Source: Mesocentrotus franciscanus (lineage: Eukaryota; Echinodermata; Echinoidea; Camarodonta; Strongylocentrotidae). Taken from it: DNA of 64,000 nucleotides. The stretch spans positions 52,293,271 to 52,357,270 of the forward strand of contig CP137666.1 of NCBI GenBank assembly GCA_037976565.1, given 5' to 3'. The notes beneath the pieces are model-generated. The model saw only the letters and a program-made list of their open reading frames with translations, searched no databases and had not been told where the DNA came from. This document shows positions 11,226 to 22,012 of this stretch, one piece after another. How positions within the stretch are numbered: position 1 is the stretch's first letter; every line of letters starts with the position of its first letter. A program made the translations under genes and the position numbers.

Positions 11226-13541
11226 CTTTTTATTTTCACAACAGCCACTCGTAAATTTTGGCTTAACCTCATACGGACTACCAGGAATAAATGTGTCTGG
11301 AATGCTGCCATAGTGTTATTGCCTCATCTGTTCCAACTTGTACTTGATACATAAGCTATCATTGTTTTAAATTCTGTTTGGATCTGGATAGTGAAGAACT
11401 GTTCAAGTTCATGAGAGAAGTTCATCTATTTTACTTCTGAGATCTCCTGGAAGGAATCATAAACAAATTTGGAGACTTTCATACATTGGGAGTCACATAT
11501 TTGAGAAGATCCTGTAAGTTTACCAGTATGTGTTTCATTTAATTTTCCCTTAAGTCCATGAAGCCTTAAAAATTTGACATGAAGCCTTTCCTCTTCTTTA
11601 ACAAGTATACAATGATCTATTAACATATTGACTCTAATGCTTGTTCATGTTGGAGTATATAGCACATAGAATGCTCCCATCTTCTCTCTCTTTAATGAGA
11701 CTTGATGAAGATGAAAGAAGAGAAGTGCAGAGGATATTGAACTACTCGGACCTAGCTAGCTTTGATATATGTGATCTGACAAGCAATAGCGTACACTTTG
11801 GTGATTAATCCTACTATACCTTGGGAATGAGATGAAATTGCCTTGACTAGCTTGCACATTCTCCAGGAGACAATTTCTTCTCATGAAGTTTTTATTACCC
11901 TTCTCCCTTATCTGATCATGATAATTTGACATTGACCTGTCTCTTAAACATGGTGATTTATAGCTAAAAATTACTGCGTTTGAAGGTGATCCTTCATTAT
12001 AAAAAAACAGTGATTGATTTCTACTTGCTTTAGTTGCTTCCTTTCTGTATGCACTATACATGCCCCATGTGTTATCAGTCTTTGTCTACATGAAAATTCT
12101 TTCTATGAATTATTGAATTAAATTTGCAGAACTGTGTAGTAGAGGCTTACTAATCAAGTTATATATATATCTAAATGTTAGAGACAACCAGAATTAGTAG
12201 GCCAGACCTTTCTTTGCCCTGTGTATCCTGTTTTATATCCACTCTCAATTTTAGATACCGGTAGTCAAAGAAGTCTTCAGTTGTATTTTTTCTTAATAGA
12301 GTGAAACATAGTATTTCCAGTTGCAAACTGGATTTTAGGGTGTGGTTACATCTAGTATAGTGCATGAAAAAATATGTGAACTAGAGATATTTTTGTGTTT
12401 CGATAAGCAATATTACTGTATATCTATCATTTTTTGGTTAATAATCGATCAAGGTAATTTGTGCAGTACATGCACTGATAGTCATGTTATATAAATGGAT
12501 AAATGATGAATCTCATTCCAGCTCAATGACATTGGCTTGTCGCTATATTTTGCCTTGACAAATTTTTGTTTCTAGTTCGATAAAAAAAAAAAAAAAGGGA
12601 TAAATGAGAGAAAATAGACATTGAAAATGAGGCAGAAAAGCATTATTTCATGATTTGTTAAGCTAAACTTATGTAAACATCCAAAACAAAATATTCAAGG
12701 AGAACTAAACTTTCAAATAAATACTGGAAACAATTCAGTTGAGGAGATTATGAAAAAATTATTAAATCTTGAGAATGATAGAGATTGACAAGAAACAGAC
12801 AGAGGCAGACAGAGACAGACGACGATGGAGAAAGAAGCAAGATGACAAGAGGGAAATCAAAAAAGAGAGATCAGAGCGAGACAAGAAGGCCCTTATGATT
12901 CTTGCAGTTTATAGTAAACTCTTCAATACGACTGAAGAATTTTTATTGCTTGCGTGACATTATTGGATTTCTGTACCTTCGACATTTTCCAAAATAGTAT
13001 GGATCTGTAAAAGAATTGGGGCGACATATTGCCATCGGAGTTCCCGCCAATGCTGCACTGCCTCTCATGTTTCTTTTAAGTCTGTGAGTGCCGCAGATTG
13101 AAATCTAGCCCGTGCTGCAAAGTAAAGGAAAGTTTGACGGTATGGAGGGGGAGAAGCTTTCTATATCTGACTAGCCTGCAGGCATGAGAATCTATATGCC
13201 TAGCTTGTCTAGTGAATGGTTCTAGCTAGGACTCCGTCAGGTAGCAGCAGTTCCACAAAAAATAGTGATTTGGATGTGAATTAATATGACTCCAATGGTG
13301 TATCTGTGATAGAATTACAAAGATAAAGATCTTATTGGAATTTCAAGACACGAGCATCGTGACATTCAGAGATCTGGTTTTAAATGATTTTTAACCATAT
13401 TATTTTGGAAGGGCTTTCAGATGATGAAAGAACTGGATATTCATTGGTAGATTGTAGGACATATAAAACAGGAGTTTTCAGAGTAATGTAAGCTGCATTT
13501 TCTTACTTTTCTTACAATATATTTATCTGTGTATGATTTAC
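11226..13541. other. No gene seen
   Basis: Presumed upstream flank of the sarcospan exon. Frames at 11426-11626 (-), 11756-12061 (-), 12171-12365 (-) and 12769-12957 (+) lack motifs. No TATA box or initiator could be assigned. Confidence 0.45.
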
Positions 13542-13820
13542 TTATATATAGAAAAACAAACCATCTCGAATATGTTTTCTTATATTTTCAGCAGCTTTCA
13601 GTAATAGGTTATAAATAATCTTAGCACCTGGAAGTATCTTGGAAAATCTTGTTTTTGTCTCATTTCCAGGAAACGCTGAATCTGCCCATGGATTACAGAA
13701 CATGATGTTAACCAGCATTGCTTGCGGCCAGTAACCATGGATAACTTCATTCTCACGCTGTTCTACGATTTCAAGTTCTCTAGAAGGAAAATCTGCTTTT
13801 AAAGCTACACAGTGAATCAC
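13542..13820 (-). CDS. Open frame of unknown meaning next to sarcospan exon 1
   Basis: A 92-codon minus-strand frame lies just upstream of the sarcospan start. It opens with GTG, not ATG, so it is either an exon fragment or chance. The peptide has ordinary composition (for example ENEVIHGYWPQAMLVNIMFC) without a recognised domain. The same DNA would be the sarcospan 5' leader if transcription starts upstream on the plus strand. Confidence 0.12.
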   Translation of the reverse strand: MIHCVALKADFPSRELEIVEQRENEVIHGYWPQAMLVNIMFCNPWADSAFPGNETKTRFSKILPGAKIIYNLLLKAAENIRKHIRDGLFFYI

Positions 13821-13829
13821 ATCACTTAA

Positions 13830-14240
13830 ATGACAAAAACAAAGATGACTGATGGCGGGGATGAAACAAACACCACCAATAGCTCGCAGTCGACGACTAC
13901 TGCTGCGATGTCGCTGCTACGGATGTCCCGCAGCTCCCGTAGCTCCAGTTCGCCGGAGCTGCACTGCACCTCTGCGACCCTGCCCAACTCCACCCAACAG
14001 GTGTTGACCTCGCATTCGGCGGACGAACTCCACACAGAGGTGCACTTGCCTCGAAGCGAACCTGTGAGGAAGACTTTTGTGAACAGGCAAAAGTACAATA
14101 TTCAGTGTTGCACCTTGCCGGTGTGTTTGATTACGCTGCAGGTCTTACTTGGAGTAACTGTGATTGTTTTTGGAGTAACCATGCTGCACATGACCCCATC
14201 ATTGAAGACTAGAGATGCACCATATTGGGCTGGCATAGTG
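13830..14240 (+). CDS. SSPN: Sarcospan-like protein, first coding exon (5' partial gene)
   Basis: Seen: 137 codons opening with ATG directly after an in-frame TAA and ending at a strong donor (GTG then GTGAGT, intron starts 14241, phase 0). Residues 1-90 are hydrophilic and Ser/Thr-rich (a Ser/Arg run near 30-41). A Cys-Cys pair (93-94) precedes a hydrophobic segment at about 97-119 containing LQVLLGVTVIVFG, then a short loop with RDAPYWAGIV (128-137). Family knowledge: vertebrate sarcospan has the same order, CC, first membrane span with an LQ-x-x-LG-x-x-VTV pattern, then RDTP-[FY]-WAGI entering the second span. Sarcospan is a four-span membrane protein that joins the sarcoglycans in the dystrophin-glycoprotein complex at the muscle plasma membrane. 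The N-terminal tail (about 95 residues) is longer than in the human protein. A second Met at residue 6 is an alternative start. The FAM189/ENTREP and TMEM255 tetraspans were considered, but the RD-P-WAGI motif fits sarcospan better. Later spans lie outside this exon and were not found. Confidence 0.83.
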
Positions 14241-14246
14241 GTGAGT
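14241..14246 (+). other. Splice donor of sarcospan exon 1
   Basis: GTGAGT directly follows the codon for Val137. It matches the metazoan 5' splice-site consensus, and continuing the frame reaches a stop four codons later (TGA), as expected inside an intron. The intron is phase 0. Confidence 0.8.
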
Positions 14247-16461
14247 GACCTTTGAACTTTGATCCTTTATTGATTTTTTTAATGCTGCTCTAATTCATCT
14301 TTGTACCATTAACCAAGATGAATATTGAATAAATGTTTTGATCAGGTGCTACCTGTATCGTATAAGTACTCTGAAGGTGTGGATGTATGTGGATGTGTCA
14401 AGTTACATGGCAATTCTCTCCAAGTAATCAAATATGAGAATTTCTGTACATATATTTTTTAAACTTTTGTGCAGTCATTATATGTTATGTGACTAGAATA
14501 TTTGCATAATGGTTTGCTTTGATTTGGTGTTTTTTTAATAAATAGAATTGATTGTATTCCTGTTCATATTCTACTTATTATGCATGTATCAGTGAAGAAT
14601 ACATGTATTGTGGTTATTCGTGCTATGAACAGAAAAGCAATAATGTATTCAAACAAGGAATTCATGACGTAGCAGAAAAATCAAGAACACAACCCAATAA
14701 CGGAGAGAGGGAAATCTGATTGAATCATCCCTTGACATACAAGACTCATTAGAATAACCAATTGCGTCATGTTTACTGTAATTACTGGGACTGTGAGTGC
14801 ATAAAAGGTCTATATTCCATTACAAGTCAACAAATTGGGGTTTAAGTGAGCCAGACAAGATGTTATATTAAGTAAGAATCGTCATTCAGTAGCATATATC
14901 AGATTACCGTTATGGAATGTCGTCCAATCTTGATGGCGGTGTAATTGCTTGTGAGTAAAGATAGGGATTATGGATAATGACCTCTCCATTGGGATGGCTT
15001 GAGCTTTCTAGTGAGGAATGACTTAATTAGGACAGGGGGATCGGTCCTTGAATGATCTCGTTTGCATGCTCGCTAGTATTTTGTCTCCAACGGGATGAAG
15101 CGAGATGCTTGGCGTTAGGAGGATGTAGCATTACTTTGATTGGTCTTCAGGGATACGCATCATTGGGAGAACTACCAAATACCATTTCATGTTGATCTAC
15201 TTATTGTCTACATCTTTTGTCACCAACATTTTAAATCTCCATCTACATTAATGTACATGTAGTCATTTCAAAATGTTGTTTTCTTGTTTAGGGATATACC
15301 ATTGATGTTCTTGAACAAGAGGGTTTAGTTCAGGTAAAGATGGACAAAATGAGTGAGCTTTCTCTTTCTTTATATGTCAGTTTAGAAGAATAGCATAGTA
15401 GGAATGTCCCTAAAGAGGATTGCACCTCAAATGCCCCATATTTGAAATACGATGAGAAAAAATGACTGAATAGCAGCATTTCTTATTATTTTGATGATTC
15501 CAAAACTACACAAGTAGACACCACTTATTATTTGTTACATAACGTCAACCTTTCCTTGATTGCTTTTAGTGTCTCTCACAGTGTAATTTCGTGACCAGCA
15601 CTCATCCATGGCAATAGCATGTGATACATAATCCCACAGACTGTAATGGGTATTCCTTGAAAACTCTGTCTATAGGGACTGTTTAACTATTCATAAGATG
15701 AAAGTAAAAGAAAAATGAGGATGTAAACAACAAAAACAGGAAAGCAGAACGGTAAGAAAGCTCACATGTCAAGATGGGAGACGTCGCTCCTAATGTTTTT
15801 CCAATTTTCTCAAATTATTGTCTGTAGGCTGTACGGAGACAGTTAAATAATGCAGTGAAATCGGAGTTGTCATGGAGCGATATACTCCAAGAAAAGCTGA
15901 TCATAAAACATGCAAACAAGTGAAAGAAGATCAAGAGTTTCTGTTCTTGTCCTCAAGGAATGTTTTGAAATTGATGAGATTATCGAAGATTGATTTTATC
16001 CAAAGGATTTCATTTCGTACATTGGGTGACTTGATTTCAGTGCTTCCTGCTAGGTGTATTATTAGCATTTTGTGTTCATGTAGCAATTCATTACCACTAT
16101 AAGTAGTTCATTTATTATTCTCTAGAGCTGCTTTAGGCATACATTTTAGGCAAATCTGTATGTAATTTTCCAGAGCAATTGGAGTTGCTTGTGAGTGATT
16201 CAGGGATCGACTGATTCTAGACAATGCTTAAAAAGAAAAAAAAGGATCTGTATTTTTTTCCTTTTATTTTCTATAATGCTTCTTAAATGAAACAATATAT
16301 TTTGTGTTGGTAATTCTTTGAAGTGTTTCCTGTTTGATGTTTTTTTAAAATCAGTTTCTGTGTTCATTGAATTTGATTTCAGAAAGTATTTAAGGTCTAC
16401 AGAATTGAATGTGGATGGTTTACATGTATATGATCTTTTTATGAAATAACAACTTGTAGGT
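14247..16461. other. Presumed intron, no clear exon
   Basis: AT-rich sequence after the sarcospan donor. Apart from the weak microexon candidate at 15292 nothing coding is recognised. Confidence 0.5.
15292..15333 (+). CDS. Possible 42-nt microexon
   Basis: Seen: a pyrimidine-rich acceptor (TTTTCTTGTTTAG) is followed by 42 nt open in phase 0 (GYTIDVLEQEGLVQ) and then CAG|GTAAAG, a good donor. Both borders are phase 0 and so compatible with the sarcospan donor at 14241. The peptide does not resemble the second span of sarcospan, which should follow WAGIV, so it would disrupt the fold if spliced in. It may be a chance match, a cassette exon, or part of another transcript. Confidence 0.15.
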
Positions 16462-16528
16462 TGAGAGCTAGAAGGGTGTTAACTCTGTGTTAAATTATAT
16501 GAGTTAACATCTCTCTGACTCCAAACAG
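16462..16528. repeat. GCCAGAAGGGC palindromic element, copy 1
   Basis: Left arm GAGAGCTAGAAGGGTGTTAACTC, right arm GAGTTAACATCTCTCTGACTCC, about 15 nt apart. Diverged copy of the family described in the findings. Confidence 0.75.
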
Positions 16529-19460
16529 ATTTCATCAAACTACTTTACTCTGATTAAGCAGTGTGTTGGTGACCATACTTACTGATATTCAAGACTTGAT
16601 GCGGTACATTTGGTTAAGACAAATACTCACACAAAAATGAGCCTTGATACACTGTTGAAGAGGATGGGGTATTTACTAGCTATATCCTAAAGTTAATGTT
16701 TGAATTTCTGTGAAATGAAATCATGATTTTTGACAATTAATCCTTATGCATTCTGGGTATGCCATTAATTTCTACTACAATGTGCTAAACTACCTTGATA
16801 CACAATCTTCTGACATGATTGATCAAGTATGTTTTATTGTATGTATTTGACAACATTTTTGATTGATTTGAAAGTTGATATCCAATGATAGTAACATAGT
16901 ATCATAGTAACATGTCATCTTCCTCAATTAGAATCATCCATCTATTCTAGCCATCTAACAAGTGCGATTAAAAGTTAATCCTTGCAAGATTTATTGAATT
17001 ATCTTTTAGAGTGATGCATGTTCAAGAGTAAGCCATGCTACCATTAAAACTCTAGCTAAATGGAGATGTGCTGCCACATTATTTATCTTCCATCTTTGAT
17101 TTTGTTTCACTGCCCACGCAATGAAGTTCCTTCTATCATCCGTCCTCGTTACCCCCGCACATTCTGGTCTGTGATAAAGATCACCCCGCCAAGCCTCTCA
17201 TTCCTGCGCCTCTCAGAGCTCCAGCTTCCCACCCCAAGATGACAGGGGGATCCTTTTTACGCTTGTGTAATTGTCTGGAGAATGACTTGGTCATTGTCTC
17301 GTGGCGACAGGCTTTAGAAAGGATTACACAAAGACTCCTTCCATGTAGCTTAATTGAACGCTAGTGTAGATCGGGAAATTTTAGAAGTTGATTAATGCTT
17401 CAGCTATTCAATTATTTTCAAGTGGAAGATCAAAATAGTCAAATTATGCATAAATTAATCCTAGAGATTGGGGGAAAGTTTTATGATTTTAGAGCTTTCA
17501 GAGAGAAGATCTCTTCTCTATCCTTTGCTGTATTTGTGTGCCAAAATATAATTTTTAGCATTTTGAATATCATTGAATTCAGAGGTTTTTTGTTTTTGTT
17601 TTTTGTTGAATGCTCTAGATACATGTAGTAATTTTTTTATTTATTTCAGATCATGGCTCCCCCTCCCAGCAATTATAAATAATACTTATAATTAATCATT
17701 TATGTACAGTTCAGGGATACTATATTGTGACCCGTAACAGAATGTAGAGGGTTTGATTATCAAGGAATCATAGTGAATATCGTTTAAATTCTTGTTTAAT
17801 ATGTAAATGTTTCAGGAATGATCAGCAGAATGGATCAGTAAACAAATTATACACAATTAGTTTTTATTGAGCCATATACAATGGCAGCAAATGAGTATCA
17901 ATTGACTTATTAAACAAACATGTACAAATTTGAATGGCATAAAACTTGCACGAAGAGGACTGAACAAAATCATAACATATGCTAATGTTAAGAATCTCTT
18001 CTATCTTTTGTTTTCTCCATCTTTCACTCCAAATTTTCTTGACAAATCCTTCCTTAACTTTTTTTTTCTCTTCACAAATGTAACCCCATCCCAGTTTTAA
18101 CACATAGTTAAGAGTATCTTAACTGAATGTACCTTGCAGAACCCAGTTTACGCTTCTCCTTGTGTGTGCACTGCAAGGTATCTATGGTGAGAGTTAGCAT
18201 TGTAACGATATAGTGTATGTTTATTTGTGAAATAAAGCAACAAAACGCCTCAACAATCCCAAAGAGCTAATAATCTGCCACCGATTGTCTGACTGATATT
18301 ACTTTGGGTAAACATTTGGCATGGTAATGGAAGTATCATGTTTCTGTGTATTGTCTTAGAATCCAAACTGAATGCAGTTGGCAAACAATATATGAAAATG
18401 AAGAGTAGAAGAAATGACAATAAGGCTTCACTAAAGGACTTATAGATAGATATCCTTGCTTTAAAAAAAAAAAATTCCTTGCTTTTTTTTTTCTTTTATA
18501 GGAAGTATCTTCATGTTTAATTCTTTTGACTCTCATCCTCTTAATTTCCTGTATGATAATATATATTTTCTTATTAAATCTTGTTAGAAGTCATGCTTAT
18601 GGAATCAGGCTTCTATACACAGATCAACTAATAGCTGATTTTTCTAATTTCACTAAAATCTGTGTATGTATATGTATGTATCGAGGTTACTTGCAAATGG
18701 GTATACTGTCATGTACAGTACATGATCTTCTATTGGGTACAGCTGTGAAATGCTTTAGAATGTTTTCATATCAGCAGTAGATAAACCAGGGGATGATTTT
18801 GCAGGAATTTACTTTCATTTTCTAAGTTGTCCTACATTAGAATACCATTGCCCCCTCCCCCATTCCATGATGAGATGCTGTCTCAGTGGCTTTTCTTTGC
18901 GGTGTAGGGAGGAGGGCTTGTTTACTGCCCGATACATGAGGCTGTACAGTATGTCAACATCAGCTGTAGATCAACTATCATTTTGTTTTCCTGGAATTTA
19001 TTTCTATTTTTTTCTTTTGGGAAATCATGTCATGACTTTCATGCATTAGACATTGGCTCATAAAATAAGGATTCATGTTTTTTAATAGCTTTTCTCCATT
19101 ATAGTGGGTTCATATCTGCTGTAGATCAACTGAAAAAATTAATGTTTGAACATCTACATGCAACATTTTCTTTTGGATCAGCAATGCTTTGTTTTGAATA
19201 TTGTTATTCTATGTATCATTTACATTTACATTTACATTTTAATCTGGCTTAATTATGTAAATTCCATTACGCTAGATCATCTAGGGGATAATGAATTGTT
19301 TGAGAATTTTTTTCAATACCAAAATAGGATTTGTACAGTAGACATTGTTTAAATCATTTCACTCTGATTTGCAGTCTTCCCAAATGAGATACCTGTACAT
19401 TAGTTGAAAAGTAACTGTACTTGGTGTTTGAATTATTCATTTGTTTACTCAGCAAATTAT
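16529..19460. other. Presumed intron, no gene seen
   Basis: AT-rich. The frames 17060-17242 (+), 17395-17628 (+), 17864-18103 (-) and 18526-18780 (+) have no recognisable family features. Confidence 0.5.
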
Positions 19461-19535
19461 CACCTGTTTGGAGCCAGTAGAGTTTTAACTCATAAATTTA
19501 GCACAGAGTGAACACCGTTCATGCTCCAAAAGGTG
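19461..19535. repeat. GCCAGAAGGGC palindromic element, copy 2
   Basis: Outer arms CACCTGTTTGGAGC and GCTCCAAAAGGTG pair; inner TTTTAACTC and GAGTGAAC are degenerate. Confidence 0.65.
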
Positions 19536-20489
19536 GTATCAAGAAGCGTTACAGAGGAAATGGCTTTAGACTGCTCGATCCCATTGGCATTAGATGAACA
19601 ACGTTTAATCATTCAGGGATTTCCCCATTTATTATTGAAATTGATTATTTCTGATACTACACATGCGTTGTATGTACACTCAGAAGGTACATTGTAACTG
19701 TTGGGTCCCTTTTTGTGTGAATTTACATGTGAGAGTTTGTGTAATGTGTTTGTGTACACATATAATACTATGATCTGTATTCAGGCTTTGATCACAAATT
19801 GGCAACATTTAAGAAACAGGATGCTATGTTCAACTGCTAATCAAATGAAATGTAACATATTATTGCCATGACCCCCCCTAAAGAAAAGAAAGGGAAAAAA
19901 ATCTGCAACCTTTTAAAAGGAAATGGGATTCAAGTCTGACACCTTGTACATGGTTTTGCAATTAGGAAAAGAAGGAATGCAATACAAAGCCTTGTTTTCT
20001 TCTTCCAAGGGGGTATATTTGAAAACAGCATGGGATGGTTATTTAAATCTTTATTGCACATAGCTGCCAGCATTATGTCTAGACAGAAACGTTAGTAGGT
20101 GTCAGACTCCCGGACCTTAAATATTCTGCAAACACTTCAAGGAATTCACTTACATTTACACAAATAAAGCATGTACTCCCGTTGGTTGAATTGTGCATTA
20201 AGCTATTTGGAAATGCTGGGAAAGCAGATTGAAAGGTTTACGCCAAGAAATTAAGAGTGATGTCGTTGAAAAGAGAGAAGATTGATGTTTATTTTGTACA
20301 CAGTCTTACTAACATTTCTGTGGGCAAAATAATTATAAAGAAATGTAGCTATGTGGGACTATCACTTACATTATTGATGCTTACTTTGTAAAGCATAGAG
20401 ATGCACAGTCAAATGTGCTTCATCTAAGACAATGTACAATGTAGATACATCATTTGTCTCAAAGACTGCGTATTTACTTCTCTTGAATA

Positions 20490-20575
20490 TAGTAAAGGAA
20501 CCTCTACTTAAAGACTGCCTGCATATAAAGACTACTTTTCTGGTCTCCCCGAGTGGTCTTTACATACAGGTTTTA
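20490..20575. mobile_element. Fragment of GTCAAACCTG-family MITE
   Basis: Contains TATAAAGACTACTTTTCTGG and GTGGTCTTTACATACAGG, matching the right part of the element at 21804-22012. Confidence 0.55.
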
Positions 20576-21078
20576 ATTTATATCTTTGATGTACTAGGAT
20601 ACATGCAAGCACAATGTTTAATGCCTTTTCAAAACGTGATGAATATTGCGATGTTCTTTATGCAATTTTGTATGTCTTCATGTTATTCATAGAGCGTATG
20701 GATAGTGTAATTCAGCAATATACAGGAGTCTCCATCACTTGTGTATTTACAAATTCTTCAACAGTGAAATCATTCCTTGTATTTATTTGTATTTAAGATT
20801 AGAATCAACGTTCAATGTCTGGCATGCATTTGGTCATTCCAAAGAATGAACATGTACATGGGATGTACAGTTTCAGATACTGATGAATTTCTTTTGCTGG
20901 GGTTTGTTTCTTGGGGTTTGTTTCTAACAAGTACATTCATACAATTATGGAGCACTGAATGTCATTGTTGTTTTCTGCGATGAATTATTCATTACTCCAA
21001 CACTATTTCAAGTGTGTTATATGATACAACAATAAATGTGGACCCCATTGATTACTGAATTATCTTCCTTCACTATAG

Positions 21079-21303
21079 ACTTGGTATAGGAACCACCAGG
21101 TTGTGGTTACCAATGGGTTAAGTGCATTATCTAGAGACTGTCAGTATAAAAGACCACAAGTAGGAAAGCATATGATTGAAGTAATACCACCTATTGCAAC
21201 TAGATCTCCAAATTCAATTGAATTTGACTTTCATGTCTTCAACAAGTTGTTGATGAATGCTCGAATTTCAAACCGAATTTCAAGAGATCGACCCTATAAA
21301 TAG
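21079..21303 (+). CDS. Possible terminal exon, unknown product
   Basis: Seen: a good acceptor (TATCTTCCTTCACTATAG) opens a 74-codon phase-0 frame starting TWYRNHQVVVTNG and ending at TAG (21301-21303). Composition is mixed polar/hydrophobic with no membrane span, signal peptide or family motif that I recognise. It could be an alternative 3' exon of the upstream gene or a chance open frame; it does not look like the missing sarcospan spans. Confidence 0.15.
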   Translation, partial: TWYRNHQVVVTNGLSALSRDCQYKRPQVGKHMIEVIPPIATRSPNSIEFDFHVFNKLLMNARISNRISRDRPYK

Positions 21304-21803
21304 ATTCTATCTCAACTTGACTAGGCTCAGGATCTTCATAGCAGAGATTGTTGGCCCACATAATTAGAGTGGATAGAGACAAGCATCGAGCATCCCATGT
21401 TCATGTTAGGTTCGACCTCGATGTAATGCAAATTGGCAACTCAGGAAGGCTAGATGTATCAGGAAATTTGCACTTAGTGGGGGGCTCCGTGCAAGGTTCG
21501 TGACTTGTTGAATTAAGCCTTTTTTGCTTTAAAGGTAAGAATGAGTTCTGTTAATTGATCTACATTTGCGAGAAACTGGTTCAGAGTCATATTGATTTTT
21601 TTTTTCTCCATGTAATACATTGAAGATTTTGATCAGCAAATTGGCAATAAACCTTCATAAATGTTGCTTAAACTCATGCACACTGAAAATGACTAACACA
21701 AAAGTGCCCACATGGAATTAAATCCTCGAATGATGAGCCCAAGTGAGCAGATTTTCTGCTCATTTACCTTTCTATTGCACATTTTTAGCCAACGTACATG
21801 TAT

Positions 21804-22012
21804 TACAGTCAAACCTGCCTTAATGGTCACCTGTATAGAAGGGAAATGTTTTTTTAAAATAATTTTTGTTGAATAGTGACTGATATTGAAACATGTAGGC
21901 CTACTAAGTATTATAAAACATTTAACTTATAGTCCACCTTCCTACTACATGACTGTATAAAGTCTGTTTTCTGGTCTCCCTTGAGTGGTCTTTATATACA
22001 GGTTGCCCTGTA
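21804..22012. mobile_element. MITE with TACAGTCAAACCTG ends
   Basis: Left end TACAGTCAAACCTG, right end CAGGTTGCCCTGTA (two changes from a perfect inverted repeat). Internal GGTCTCCCTTGAGTGGTC precedes the right end. TA at both borders fits a TA target. Confidence 0.7.

Noticed and set aside
13826..14098. 90-codon frame antisense to the sarcospan exon
   Set aside because: Shadow of the plus-strand exon, which has the family motifs and a splice donor.
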